Source of the DNA: Atkinsonella hypoxylon
Taxonomy: Eukaryota > Ascomycota > Sordariomycetes > Hypocreales > Clavicipitaceae
DNA length: 64,000 nt
Direction of reading: 5' to 3'
NCBI GenBank assembly: GCA_000729835.1
Contig: JFHB01000020.1
Location: forward strand, 186,001 to 250,000
The notes beneath the pieces are model-generated. The model was not told where the DNA came from, searched no databases, and saw nothing but the letters and a program-made list of their open reading frames with translations. This document shows positions 36,003 to 48,395 of the stretch, piece by piece. The stretch's first letter is position 1; each line of letters starts with the position of its first letter. The position numbers were made by a program, and so were the translations under genes.

Positions 36003-37754
36003 ATGAGTAGCCTAACGCCGACAGGAGCGGCACCATCTACGACATGGTCCGGGCAGAATGGGATTAACGATACTGCACAGAGTGGGCTCAGACCAGATGT
36101 ACAAGCCAAGTTTCGGGCGAGAAGAACTCAGAGACCCAAGCCTCCTCGGGTTTCAAATGATTCTTATCAACCACAATCGCAACAGGTTGTGCCAAATCTG
36201 CCACCGCCTCAGCCTGCTGGATTGAACTCTCCTCACTCGGCATATCAGCAAGTGCCACCATATCAGCAGGTCACTCCCAACAATGCGCCCCAGCATAGGC
36301 AGCATCTCCATGCAGGTTATACGCAGACTCCTCAGGGTATTGCTCCCCAAGGACATGTGCAAAGGTCTCCATATCGAGCGCAGCAGCCTTACTTCCACTC
36401 ACCATACAGTGGAGTTAATAACGCGAATGGTATTCTCTATGACTTTACCCTGAATGCCCCCGTTCTTCGGCAAGTTACAGCCAGACACCAAGGAGGCAAT
36501 AGGATTCATTCGCCGGCGACAGACATTCCTAGACGTCATTCTCAGCCAAAAGCTGGCGGTTGGAATGGTCACAATGGCTGTATTCCCCCGACTGTCATTG
36601 ATCTGACCCAGGACGATCCTCCCACCATCGACGTGATCCCAATGGCAGTGGCATCGGAGAAACGGGACAATACCCCGTCTTCACGAGTGTCCAGGTCTCT
36701 GCCTCCCAACTCGGTGTCTGCCGATGACTCTTTCATCGAAAAGGTAACCCGGACGCCTGCAGCTACGAATGGTGCACCATCTGCCACGCATGTAAGATCT
36801 CAGGGCACGCCAGTTCATGTAGGAGCTCATGAGCGAATAGAAAATGGATCGCTACGTATATCTGAAGTATTATCCGACATGCCATCTATATCTGCCATCT
36901 GTGAGCAATTGCAGAGCAGCGGTCCTGCTTCTCAAAGACCCAAGGTTGACGCTAGAAATCACTTGAATGCTAAAGGCGTTCTTCTTCCAACGCCTCATCA
37001 TAACGAAGGGAATGGTCTTGGTCGACCCAATGCTCCCGGCAATCTGGGGGACACGATGTTGACGGAGAAGATTGTACTTGACACCTCTGACGGTTTCATA
37101 GAGAGATCTGCTTCGCGGCCTGTCGATGCATCGTCGAGCACGAAGCGACTGCATTCCCACACGGATACAAGCACTACTACAGACCCCAGAACAAGACTCA
37201 ACAGTCACCACAGTTCGAATGACGTGAGCAGTCTAGATGTGGCAATATATAGTCAACCAGGGGCTGCCAAACCTCCTCTTGGCATCAAAATCCCCAGGCG
37301 GACAAAACAGTCCACTGCTGTTCAAGACGAGAGAAGATTCATACATGCAAACCCACACATCCACCTTTTGCACAACAGATCGGAGACCTGGCACGCACGT
37401 AAAACCGCAGAGATACAAAATCGGCCGAGGCGGAAATTTTGGTTCGGGAAAGTCTCTCAACGGCTACGCTGGATTCGAAACAACGAACGATGTGCACAGG
37501 AAGAGACGCCAGCCCATCTCCCGCCGCGACGTTCAGAACCGCAACCACGTATGCATTCTCGACTTATGGATTTTGGACACGTCCCGGAGGACAAATTACC
37601 AGTTCATGTACAAGAAAACCCCGAATGGCTGAGAGCATGCGAGTTTTTCAGACAGACGCGCGAAATGAGAGAAGCGAGGGCACGTGCGTCACGCCGCTGT
37701 GAGCAGGAGATGAGGACCTTTTTCAACACTGTTATGCAAAGCCCGTTTGACTGA
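36003..37754 (+). CDS. Disordered protein with two SUMO-interacting-like motifs
   Basis: A single exon encodes 583 residues. The first half is rich in Gln, Pro, Ser and Asn, with no globular pattern. Around residues 197-212 the sequence PTVIDLTQDDPPTIDVIP holds a textbook SUMO-interacting motif (VIDLT followed by acidic residues) and a second similar hydrophobic-acidic core (IDVI). The C-terminal 120 residues are the most structured part: basic, aromatic and helical (RPRRKFWFGKVSQRLRWIRNN; PEWLRACEFFRQTREMREAR), possibly a conserved domain I do not recognise. No RING, kinase or DNA-binding motif is seen. A nuclear, SUMO-binding role is an inference from the motif alone. Confidence 0.75.
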   Translation: MSSLTPTGAAPSTTWSGQNGINDTAQSGLRPDVQAKFRARRTQRPKPPRVSNDSYQPQSQQVVPNLPPPQPAGLNSPHSAYQQVPPYQQVTPNNAPQHRQHLHAGYTQTPQGIAPQGHVQRSPYRAQQPYFHSPYSGVNNANGILYDFTLNAPVLRQVTARHQGGNRIHSPATDIPRRHSQPKAGGWNGHNGCIPPTVIDLTQDDPPTIDVIPMAVASEKRDNTPSSRVSRSLPPNSVSADDSFIEKVTRTPAATNGAPSATHVRSQGTPVHVGAHERIENGSLRISEVLSDMPSISAICEQLQSSGPASQRPKVDARNHLNAKGVLLPTPHHNEGNGLGRPNAPGNLGDTMLTEKIVLDTSDGFIERSASRPVDASSSTKRLHSHTDTSTTTDPRTRLNSHHSSNDVSSLDVAIYSQPGAAKPPLGIKIPRRTKQSTAVQDERRFIHANPHIHLLHNRSETWHARKTAEIQNRPRRKFWFGKVSQRLRWIRNNERCAQEETPAHLPPRRSEPQPRMHSRLMDFGHVPEDKLPVHVQENPEWLRACEFFRQTREMREARARASRRCEQEMRTFFNTVMQSPFD

Positions 37755-38261
37755 TGCGGGATTATAGCCTCTGTGATGACATTTCAGAGGTATTTCATTT
37801 GTAGCACTGTAAATGTGTGCTTTTCATGAAGCGTTTAGTTGATATACCCATGGATTCATAATCCAATTTCCTCTGGAGAAAAAGAAAAAAGAAGGAGAAA
37901 TTTACATAATCGTGCATTTGGTCGTCATTCTGCTCGTTGGCTTACTCATTGTAAACTTGTCTACGCCTATAAGCAGCATTGTCTTTAGAAAAAGCGATGA
38001 GCTCGTTATCCAGAGTCCGCCCTTTCACCTACTTCGTACCCTCCCTCACTCACCATGCCAGCCATACAACGAAGACAGGCCAAGCGGAAACCCGCCGCGT
38101 CATATCTACACCATTCTATTGAAATGCTGCATCACGATTGAACTAACCAAACGCCAGCAGGACTTCTCGGACAAAAAAAAAAAAATTCCAGCATCTATAC
38201 ACAATCATGCAAGTCCTGTTTGCCCCTCTCCATAATGAAAAGCACCAGGTAAAGGCCAAAT
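37755..38261. other. Convergent intergenic space
   Basis: 3' flanks of the SIM gene and aconitase; an A-run lies at 38175-38186. No gene seen. Confidence 0.5.
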
Positions 38262-40744
38262 TTACGCACGCTTAGACAACAAGTTCAGTGCACTACCAGC
38301 CAGAATAAAGCCCGCCTGGTCCTTAGTAACAGCATGGTTAGTAGGGATGAGAATCTCCTCGCCGGTGCCCTTGGTAACCCTAAGCTGAACAGAGCCCTTG
38401 CCCTGATTGCGCAGCATCTCGTAGAGCCCGACCGTGCTCACCTTGTCACCGGCCGAGATCCTGTCATAGTCAGCCTCGTTGGCAAAAGTAAGCGGCACAA
38501 CGCCCTGCTTCTTGAGGTTCGTCTCGTGGATCCGAGCAAAGGACTTGGTGAGCACGACGCGGGCGCCGAGATATCGCGGCTGGAGGGCGGCGTGCTCCCT
38601 GGCGGACCCCTCGCCGTAGTTGTGCTCTGCGACGACGATCCATTCCTGGCCGCGCGTCTTCCAGCGCTGCGCTAGTTCGGGGATGGTGTGCTGGGAGCCG
38701 TCGAGGTCGTAGGCGGTGTTAACCTGGCCTGTTTCGGCGTTGACGGCGGTGTTGAGGGTGTTGGTGGAGATGTTGGGCAGGTGGCCTTTGTATTTGAGCC
38801 AGGGGCCTGCGGCGGAGATGGTGTCGGTGGTGCATTTGCCGCTTACTTTGACGAGGACGCGCAGGTCGGAGAGGTCGGAGGGTGGGAAGGCCGGGAAGGG
38901 CTCGAGGAAGGCGAGGCGTGAGGAGGAGGGGGAGATGGCGACTTGCACGGAGGGGTCGGCTTCTTGGGACCGGACGCCGAGGGAGGGGACGCCGGTCTCG
39001 AAGGGGGTTCGGGGACCCTGGAGGCCGTGCGGCGGGGAGAAGCGGAAGTCTTGGCCGGAAGGCGTCTTGAGGGAGTCAGTCATAGGGTTAAAGGTCGTGG
39101 AGCCGGCAAAGGCCATGGCGGTGACAACTTCCGGCGAGGCGAGGAAGTTCATGGTCTCGGGGTTGCCATCGTTGCGGCCGCGGAAGTTGCGGTTGTACGA
39201 GGTCATAATGGCGTTGGACGTGCCCTTTTCCACGCCGTCCTGGCGCTTCCACTGGCCGATGCAAGGGCCGCAGGCGTTGGACAGCAAGATGCCGCCGGCT
39301 TCCTGGAAAGTCTCGAGGGTGCCGTCGCGCTCGAGCGTCGCCCGGATCTGCTCGCTGCCGGGCGTGATGTAGAAGTCGGCCGCGGGCTTGAGGCCGGCCT
39401 CGGCCGCTTCTCGGAGCAGCGACTCGACGCGCGTCATGTCTTCGTACGAGCTGTTGGTGCAGCTGCCGATCAGGCCCGCCGAGAGCTTCTCCGGCCACTG
39501 CTGGTCCCGGACCACTGTCTTGAAGCGGCTGAGCGGGGTGGCCAGATCGGGCGTGAAAGGTCCGTTGATATAAGGCTCCAGCTCGGAGAGGTTGATCTGG
39601 ATGACCTGGTCGTACTCGGCGTCGGTGTCTGCTCTGAACTGGAAGCGGGCGTCTCCGGAGGCTCCCGCGCCGGGGAAGCTCTGCAGCGCCTTGATGTTCT
39701 CGACTGCCTGGCTGCGGCGAGTGGCCTGGAGGTATCGTGCAGACGCCTCGGTGTAAGGGAAGATGCTCGTCGTGGCCCCGACTTCGGCTCCCATGTTGCA
39801 GATTGTGGATTGTCCCGTCAGGCTCAGCGTGTTGACGCCTTCGCCGAAGTATTCGATGATGAACCCGGTGCCTCCGCGGACGGTCAATTCGCCCGCGAGC
39901 CGCAAGATGACGTCCTTGGGCGAGGCCCAGGCCCCAAGCTTGCCCGTCAGCTCGACGCCGAGGATCTTGGGCGCCTTCAGCTCCCAGGGCGCCCCGACCA
40001 GCGCCTCGACAGCATCGGCTCCCCCCACGCCAATGGTGACGGTACACAGGCCGCCTGCGTTGGGGGAGTGGCTGTCGGTCCCGAGCATCATCAGGCCAGG
40101 CAGAGCATAGTTCTCCAGCACAGTCTGGTGGATGATGCCGGCACCAGGCGGCCAGAAGTCCATGCCATACTTCCTGGCAGCCGACTCCAGAAAGTCAAAG
40201 ACCTCCTGGTTGGCCGAGATGCCGGCCGCCAAGTCATCTTCCGCCCCCTTGGACCCCACAATCAAGTGATCGCAGTGAATACTGGCCGGGATGGCAGGTC
40301 TCTCGAGATTGCACGACGTAAATTGCAAGAGGGCCATCTGTGCAGAGGCATCCTGCATGTTGACGCGGTCGGGTTTGAGCCGCAAATCGGCCTTGCCCCG
40401 AATGTCGCGGCCATTCGAAGTGTTGGTGAGAAGAGACTCCTCCACATTGTCGAGGTGACTGTACAGGATCTTCTCGGCAAGTGTGAGTCGCTGGGTGCCC
40501 AGGACCTTGCGCACGTCGGTATACTTTGTGAAGAGCTTCTCATAGGTAGGCGGCAGAGACTTGACGCTGGAAAAGGGTCGTCGTTGTGCGTTAAGGGCTC
40601 GTGGTGCTAGCGATGCACACGTTGCTCCGACGCCGGAGGAGGCTCGTGATGCACGACACAGGGCTGTCTAGGAGTCAATTGAGTTAATGCGTCGGCGAAT
40701 TGGATTGAAAACAAAGGAGAGAAATCCCAGAATCATACCGTCAT
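38262..40744 (-). CDS. ACO2: Mitochondrial aconitase, ACO2 type
   Basis: Exon 1 is only six bases (40744-40739, ATGACG); a 71 bp intron separates it from exon 2 (40667-38262). The product has 803 residues. Its N-terminus (ALCRASRASSGVGATC..RRPFSS) is a mitochondrial presequence. The aconitase core has GTDSHSPNAGG, GSCTNSSYEDM and NACGPCIGQW, which supply the three iron-sulfur cysteines (about 404, 467, 470), and the swivel domain carries the NYGEGSAREHAA loop. The sequence resembles the Aco2/AcoB branch more than the main TCA aconitase (for example LDNVEESLLTNTSNGRDIRG and GISANQEVFDFLES). Aco2-type enzymes act on homocitrate in lysine synthesis, so this role is likely but not proven. GC is high. 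Confidence 0.92.
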
Positions 40745-41686
40745 GGCGCCTCCTGAGCGATTGCAGTCTCGACGGAAGATGGTGAGACCGGTAGCAGCAG
40801 GGAGTTGCACAAGAGGGAAAAAGAAGCAGTTGGGGGCATAAGGACGTGGGTATATTCCGTACATGCCTACCTAGGTACTCTCCTAGGTACCTAGGTACCG
40901 CAGTACCGCACTGGTGGGGCGCAAACTTTTTTTTTTTTGGAATTAGTAATAGTCAATTGGCGCTATAGGATTGGCCTGGCCGTGCGCCTACGGAGCAGAA
41001 TGGTCTAGCTGGTTGGATTTAAGTGGATCACGCAGCGCCGTCCCGGCTCCGACTTCAATATGCCTAGGTACATGCGAGGTACTCCGTATAACACTCCGAG
41101 TATAAGTAACCCGTAGTATTTTACAAAGACATTAAAAAGGGATTCAGTAAATTAAATGGACGCTTAAAATAGTCCGCGAATATACTACATATAATCTTTC
41201 GGGAAATGCAAACCTACGCGTTAGTAGTACCTGGATCAGACCCCAAAATCCAGTGACTTCGACTCTAACTAACGTTAATAATCCAGTCCCAAGTATCGCA
41301 CATGTCTCAGAGCATGACTTCTAATTGGCCTGACCGTCCTGCAAATATTTGTGAGACTTCACTCTTGTTACATAATATGCAGTCGTACATGCGTAATCTT
41401 CGACGCCTCGACTGCCGTGTTGGGTCGGTATTATTCCGTACTACGGAATACGAGTACGTATTACGGAGCATGACCACATATCCATTCTCAACGTCCTTCT
41501 CAACCCCGTGGGTCCGCATTCTCCGAGTGGAATTATGCTTTTCTCTTCAGCTAATTAACTCTGAACGCTCTATCCTACCTTAAATTCCGCCCATGCTCAA
41601 TAGACAACATTTTGTACAAAATACCATAGAAAATTCCCCTGAACCCAGGGAAGCCCTTCATCCGTTTATTTCGTATCGCAAAAATT
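40745..41686. other. Intergenic, AT-rich in the right part
   Basis: The promoter side of aconitase holds CCTAGGTACC palindromes at 40864-40898 and a T-run at 40928-40939. The rest, up to the NUP85 3' end, is AT-rich with no gene. Confidence 0.5.
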
Positions 41687-44600
41687 CTAAAATATAGCCA
41701 CTCCGTCCGCATCTTGGAGCCATAGTGTTGCCAGACTCTTGGACAGACCCAGTCGTAGCTTTCGAAGCACGTCCTCGCCCTTGGTAGACGCCTGCCACCC
41801 TTCCCTCCAGTCCCATCCGCGCGTGACTTTGCCTCCAGAAGGTGTGGAATTCTGTACGTGACTAGCTAGCATCGAGCTTCCAGTCATGACATAACTACTT
41901 CCGCTCAATGATGCCGTTGACTTTGTTATCAGATCCGCAGGCGTGGATCCCTTCAGGCCTTGGCCGGAAGCAAGCACCAGCTCCAGAAAGGTGTTGCAAC
42001 TGTCAAAAACTTTTGAGCCAACAGTCTGGATATCTTCAACAGCTTTGAGGATAATCTCGATTTGATCCAATGACATGACCGACGACTCTTGGTTGACAAA
42101 GACAGTCACTTCGCCAAGCAGTACCAGCAGGAAGTCTTCGCTGACCACTGCATCCCTGGTACCATCGTACAAACCACCCCGAATGTTGTCATCGGAGCTC
42201 GCAATGACAGCAACCAAAGCACCAGCAGCTTGTTTCTTGACCACCTTTGCCTTGTTGGGCGATAATTCGTCCATAATTTGCTCATCTCTGGTTTCGTAGA
42301 ATGTACGCAGAGTCGCATATCCACTGAGCATGCGGCCCAGAAGCTGGGCTGCTTCCAGATCCTGCTGAGCATGCATCTCCAGCGTTTCTGACCTCTTCCG
42401 CAGCAAATTTTTCAGTTCCTCGTCGAGGTCCTGCTCCACTGGAAAGGCTCTGGATTGGATGAGTGAATAGGAGATGAGCAAATTCAAAACTTCTCGGACT
42501 CGGTTGGGCCTATGTGACAAGGCGAAATACCACAATGCCTCTCCAAATCTGCGTGATGCCTTGGAAAGAATGTCTGCAAAGTGCTGTGCTATTATCAGTT
42601 TCCAATCCACTTGCTATATGCTTCTGAGGACGTTATATGGCTTACCTCTGCCGTCTCTTCGGCATATGTGATCATGCCAAGGTCATTCAGTATCCTCCAC
42701 ATGCTGTCGACCGTGCGGCTAGAATTCTCATCCAGAGTTGCAAGCAGATCACGAAGCAGCTCTGCGACGATTTCCTCCGACTTCTCTGGTGAGTCCATCC
42801 GACCAAGCACCTGAATTGCAATCTCCCACCCGTCCCTTTGGGGCGACAAGCGTTCGATTCCGGCCAGTTCTCTGGCGTACAAGACGAGTGTAGTATCTTT
42901 GACGCCCTCGATTTCATCGTTTGTCGGCGGCAGAACACCTAGTAGAGCAAAATCGTCCATATCCAAACTATCGGTTATTAGGGGGTTTGCCGTTTCTGCC
43001 GGTGGCAGCCACTGGCCCAGCGAGGCTATCTCTGCAACAGAAGACGCCACAGGGAGCGACCACATCCTCAATAAACCAATGACGCCAATGATGTTGCCTT
43101 CGAAACATGAAGCGATAGCAACTTCAACAGCATTCATAGGATTGGGACTCATGTCAGATTCCAAAACCTTACGAAATGCCGATGCAAGGCGGTCAAAGTA
43201 ATCGGATGAGCCTCCAGAAGGTCCAGAAGCCCTAAAGGCTCGCGATTGGGACAATCGAAGATGTTTGTGGTGCTGATTTCCGTCATCCCACCATCCAAAC
43301 AATCCGACTGTAGCTTCGCACCAGTCCTGCGCAGTCTCCAATATTGATTCGTGATTGCCCAAAACTATGCCGTAGACAATCTGTAAGTTTTCATACACGT
43401 CCCAGGGGATCTGACTTGATGCCTTTCGTGCCATTGTCGACATGGATTGTGGCTGAGGAGAGTAGCTGCCATCAAGAGAAGACATATCACGGCCCTCTGC
43501 AAAGAGAGTGAGTCTGTCGAGCGATCCGCGTGCCTGTACACGGAACAGAGTCCAGCTGCTATTCCATATGTCCCAGTCACCTTCCACAGCTGGACACTTA
43601 TCCAGCATCTCACAAGTGGCGTCAGCAAATCGACGAATATTCTCCAGAGCTCTACCACTATAGGCTGGGTCTCCATGCGTGCCCTTGCGAACATGCTCCC
43701 ACCCAGCATTCTTCAACAATTGTGACGCTCCACTTACATCGCCCCTTAGAAGAGCGTTGCGGAGCGTTTGCCAGTACAATGCGTGGCAAGCTGGACTGGG
43801 CTTGAAACGATTTATCTCGCGGATTTGGTCGGGGTAAAGATTATGACTAGCTTCTTGCCAGTCAAACAAGACTTCGGGTAGAGGTGGTATCGTCTCGTCT
43901 TCGGTGTCGCTGTGGAAACGAGTATGGTGCATTCGCAGAATCAAGTGGGCAATGTATGCTGCTTTTTCCAGAGATTCGGCATCATTCCCTGGTCCGATGC
44001 TTGCAAAATCCTCTCCTTCAGGTTGTGGTAACGTGTCAACATACTCATTCCACAGTTTGACTAGTCGGGACGTGATGTTGGCCAATGAGTTATCCACCTT
44101 TTCTGCATCATCCTCCACTCCAATGCTGTCGTCATACAGTCGACAAATCAAGTCCTCTGTCTTCAGTATCAAATCTTCAGATTCGGTGATTCTTGCTGTA
44201 TCCTGCTGGGTATAAATGTCCCTGGCAATGGTGGCAAATTGGAATCCCTTGTTATGAGGGGAGCCGCCCAGTTGCGCTGATGACCTTCTGAAGATGTCTT
44301 CTGCTTCCTTTCGCACCTTGGTGATTGCTGCTGGTGTATTAAGCATGATCAGGTCGTCGCCTTCCCCAATGATTGGTTGACCGTACGGCCGATCGTCATG
44401 TCGCATATTGAGGAACAAATCACCCTGATCCGAGTCTTCTGAAGACAACTGGTCGTCCTCGTCCTCGCCATTATCCGTCTCGTATCCTTCGACTTCCTCA
44501 CCTGCCTCTATTTCTTCGTCAATATACCGGTCGATCTCAGCCTCGATATCTTCACCTTCAGCATCCTCATCTTCCTCGTTCACGCGCTGAGGGAATGTAG

Positions 44601-45045
44601 TCGACTTTCGGAACAGACTGTGTGGCGGTAGTTCCACTTCACCTTCGGTATCCTCTTCTTTTTCAGACTCGTCGTCGCTGAAGCTGAATTGCCGGCTTAA
44701 GCTTGAGGGCTGTCGTCCTCTTCCTCTGATGGAATGGCCGAGCGGCATGTTCGAGCCCTCATTCCGTCCAAAAAGATTTCGCCCGGAGGATGTGATTTGC
44801 GACTGGCTACCTCCAAATTCGAAGGGTTTGCTGCCTGTGTTCATCCCTCGCACGATGGAACTGCCAAGATATGACTCGGACGGTGCCCCAGCCGGAGTGA
44901 ACGAGGCCTGGGATGAGGGCGGAGGCCCTGCCGGCGTGGTTGAAGGATTGTCGGCTAAGAAAGAAAAAGTCATTCCATTATTTGATTTCCTGTTCGGCGT
45001 CGATGGCGCTGGGCTCGAATCGGGGACCATGAATCGGTGCGCCAT
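41687..45045 (-). CDS. NUP85: Nucleoporin Nup85
   Basis: Two exons (45045-42646, 42583-41687) joined over a 62 bp intron give 1098 residues. The N-terminal 130 residues are low-complexity (STTPAGPPPSSQASFTPAGAPSESYLGSS), followed by a long acidic stretch (EEDEDAEGEDIEAEID.., about 150-215). From about residue 240 the protein is alpha-helical (VRKEAEDIFRRSSAQL; CHALYWQTLRNALLRGDVSGASQLL; NALVER-like helices; TAEHFADILSKASRRFGEALWYFALSHRP), the pattern of the Nup85 solenoid in the Y-complex of the nuclear pore. The start at 45045 gives MAHRFMVPDSSPAPSTP, as in related fungal proteins. The acceptor was set at 42583 because it alone keeps frame. Another Y-complex ACE1 protein is a less likely alternative. 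Confidence 0.78.
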
Positions 45046-46264
45046 TGTGACAATGCGACTGCGACAAGATCGGGGATCGACCCAGCCCCCATTCGAAATT
45101 ATACAGGAACTCAAGTAGTCGAGATCGGTCCATACGCTTAACCCAAGAAAACTGCTTGGGATGGTTTGACATGTGTCGGAATATGCACGCTATTTGGATT
45201 GTTTCACAGAGGAGCTTGTAAACGCGTCCAGTATATTTTTTTTTTTAGAGCTTGCGCGCAGCATTGACGCTGGCCGGTATTTAACCGAGCTGTGCTTGTC
45301 TGCCGTAAGCAACCAGTCACTACCTTAGTAGGTACCTAGGGACTACGAGAAAGTTGTGTATTCAACTCTGGCTGCAAAGCCAATCGCGCGACCTAGGGGA
45401 GCCGGGTGAGCTAAGCCGGTGCTTGCTCACCCCGATCCCGACTTCAGGGTGAGCCAGGCATCTCTGCAGATTGTGGCTGAAAGCTGACACGTAATGGATT
45501 GAAATTCTATTGCTGATTGGTTCTCATGTCGCGCCATGCGCGAGTCAAGAACGTGTCCTGTTATCCGAGTATGATCCGTTATCAGATAAGCTCTCTTTTC
45601 CGCTGGCGGAATTGTTGATCTAATTGGAGAAACCAGTACCGCATGTTCACATGACAAACAACTACAGCTTATCTTATCAGTAAGTTCTAAGCTACGTCAT
45701 TGTTGTCAGCTTCTTCTAAAAATAATTGTGCTCTGGAGACCTAGCACCTTGACTTCTCACCTTTAATTGCACTGTTATGCGTGATGTTATATTATTATCA
45801 TTCTAAAACGAGCACTCTCTTTGCTATATGTATTGACCACGCGAGCGACAACGAGTTTGAGACTATTACCCAGAGCAATCGATGATGTCCCCCAAAGTTT
45901 CAAGTCTGGTACAACATTCAGGGGCTGCCAGACATGGCCGGAATCAAAATGGTCAACCACAACGCTACATGCCTCGATGCCGGTCCGATAGTGAAGAGTG
46001 AGCACATGTTAGACTTTAGGGCTTAACGCGGTGGGAGAACGAGACCATACTTGTCCCGAACTTCAGTGCCAAGTTCCCTGACTGGCATAGCTGAAGACAA
46101 CACCAACTACTTCAAAATAAAGAGGCCAACAACAGCTGTTATGTTCAAGAGTCAGGACAAGCTCCCCAAGTGCTCTATCACTAACAGACTCATTTTGATG
46201 ACCCTTCCCACGTCTAACATGGCATCGTGGGCCTCGGCGAAACTGTGTCGATATCTAGCCATAC
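45046..46264. other. Intergenic border of the degenerate region
   Basis: Promoter of NUP85 with a T-run at 45237-45246 and a TAGGTACCTAGG palindrome at 45330-45341. A minus frame at 45787-46005 looks coding in places but leads nowhere and may be another relic. No gene is supported. Confidence 0.4.
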
Positions 46265-46704
46265 ATGTCGATGGTAGTTGCGGTAGCTCCATTGGGTGGA
46301 CGAAGTAAGAGGGCAAGGCGCGTAATCGCTCTGTTGGCTCTCATCTTCTGGGTACTTAAGGCAGCGCATCGCCCACCTCGTGACCGGCGCAATATGAGGC
46401 GAGGATTTATCAAGACCTGCCCAGCGTGCCGCGCTCGACCGATGATGCCAGTCAGAGTTGTGGCCTTCACGGTTATCGAGATTCCTGAAGACGAGCCAGC
46501 TGTGCCTGTGGCTCTGCATGTTGTGAGACAGGTGCTGGCTATGAGGCTGGGGAGATCGCTCAATGATAGGCAAGTGAGGGTCCGTTGGGAGGATACGTGA
46601 GCAAGGTTCCCTGGAAAGATACCTGGGTGCAGCTTGAGTCTCTAGATGATGGCCCCCTAAAAGAGGAGGCGAAGAGGCGACTGGAAGATGAGTATAGCGT
46701 GTAA
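46265..46704 (+). pseudogene. Short broken gene of unknown function with a frameshift
   Basis: The frame opened at 46265 (next ATG at 46271) runs through GFIKTCPACRARPMMPVRV and VRVRWEDT, then stops at 46598-46600. A shifted frame continues directly with VSKVPWKDTWVQLESLDDGP and ends EEAKRRLEDEYSV with a stop at 46702-46704. Both parts have protein-like composition and meet at the same place, so a one-base loss or two-base gain is likely. The WxDTW pattern recalls chromodomain-like ends but this is weak. A CPAC motif could bind metal. It faces the broken gene at 46.8-48.4 kb. It may instead be a chance pair of frames. Confidence 0.4.
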
Positions 46705-46756
46705 CGAAACTGGAAACTGAACTCGAAAAATGAAATACATTGGGAAACGAACTAAG

Positions 46757-48395
46757 CTAATTAAAACTCAACTCAACTTGCTGCCGTTGATAATTAAGAC
46801 TATAACTTATCTCTTGATTCGCCACCTGCCTCCAGGTCTTACGAAACCCGTCATATGTCATCCCACGAAACATTTCTCTCAGCTCATCCCGATTTCTTAT
46901 CCAACCCACACTCTCCCTTGCCTTTATCCTCAGCCATTCTGCCAACGCTTGCTTCCTCTGGTCTCGACTGTATCTTTCATACCTTTTCTTATCAAACCAC
47001 GTCAAGTCTTTGGAGACACAAGACCGGAGGTATTCTGGGAAAGCTTCATATAGTATCTGTAGAACCAGAATGGCACAGAGTATCAGTCGGGCCTAAGTGA
47101 AGTTCGTCGAGCAGTGGATAAGCTCCATTCGCAATATCTGTCGCTATTCCCATCAAATACCACGCGCTAGCGTCTGGTTTCGGAGCCCACGTTGTTTGTC
47201 CGGTATAGAAGCCGACTATGATAGCAAACTGTTTGCGCGTTATGCTCTGCAGATTGATCGAGCTGAGGTCTCCTGGAAATTGATAGCATAGACATTCCAA
47301 AACTTCTTGAGCTTTCTTCCGATGGACCGGTACGTTGCCCATAAATTGGAGCGGCCTGTGAGTGTCGTTGTAGAGATCGATGCTCTTCGTGATGTGCACA
47401 GTGAGCATCGCGGAATCGCTTAGGCGTGTGGGATGTCCAAGCTTCTCGAAAATCGCATGGCAAAAGTACAGAAGGAGCTCGACAAGAGACTATTTTACGC
47501 TCACATCAATGAGAACTGAAAGCTCCGCATTTGTATGAAGTCGCTTGTACAGATAAGTCAGAAATGCAAGCTTCCCTCCGTGGCCGTCATCGTCGATGAC
47601 CAGGCCGTCCTGGCCACCACCACTGTGAGATTTGATGGGGGTCTTGACAATCTTGTTGCCCATACGAACCATAACAAGTCGACGGTTGACACGAGGCTTG
47701 ACACAGTTTCCTTCTAGGGATCCCAGCGGAATATACTCTATCTTGCCTGAGCTCCCAATACCGTCTGATTCGTCGCCGCTCCAAGAGAGCAGCGGTCCGC
47801 GTTCAGCACTGACGCCAATACCGAGTGATAAGGCGACATCAAGTGGTGAACCTGTGAGGAGCGATGGGGTCAGCGCTTCGTGATTGCGGAGGCTCTTGCT
47901 CTAGTCCGTAGCAAGCTGTGCCAGCCAAGTTGCCCAGGGCGTGTTGCCCTGAGAAATCATGGTGCGCGTCTTGGCAGCGAGGCAACCCAGGTGGACTGGA
48001 GCAAGTCTCCAGGCTCTGTCTAAAGACCAAGACTCAATATCAACGTCGAACCCCAGGCCCTTGGCCCAGATCAAGAAGCTCAGCTCGTTCGTATGATCGG
48101 GTTCAATCACGTCGGGTTCAGTCAGGAACCTGAACGGCTCCCCTTGGGTTTCACATCGACCGGCATACGTGAGCAAGTCACTCGTGAGAGTCTCCACATC
48201 GTTGTGTTGAAGTCCCGTTTTCCCGTCGGTTGGGAGCTCGGAGCGCAGGTAGTCACTCAGCCGAACGTGACCTTTGAGAGCAAATTGCTTCTCATACCAC
48301 TCAAGCGGTCATTTATGGTACGTGCAGTGGGCAGAAACGTAGTTCAAGGTGACAGTTTGTTCCTGGTTGAGGACGTTGTTGGAGAAGGAGCTCAT
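46757..48395 (-). pseudogene. Broken gene of unknown family with three in-frame stops
   Basis: From ATG at 48395 one reading frame runs to 47049, interrupted only by TGA (48309-48311), TAG (47901-47903) and TAG (47490-47492). Protein-like sequence continues smoothly across each: LEWYEKQFALKGHVRLSDYL after the first, SPLDVALSLGIGVSAERGP after the second, SLVELLLYFCHAIFEKLGHP after the third. Each stop is one C-to-T step from CGA or CAG. Near 47100 the coding signal moves to another frame, giving YEAFPEYLRSC, then DLTWFDKKRYERYSRDQRK and a stop at 46757. The change may be an intron (an acceptor-like CTTAG is present) or a frameshift. I recognise no domain. It lies next to the decayed recombinase and was probably inactivated with it. 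Confidence 0.6.

Noticed and set aside
38943..40610. Plus-strand frame of 555 codons
   Set aside because: It lies antisense to the aconitase gene in high-GC codons; its translation is Gly/Ala/Arg/Val-rich without any domain. It is a mirror of codon bias.
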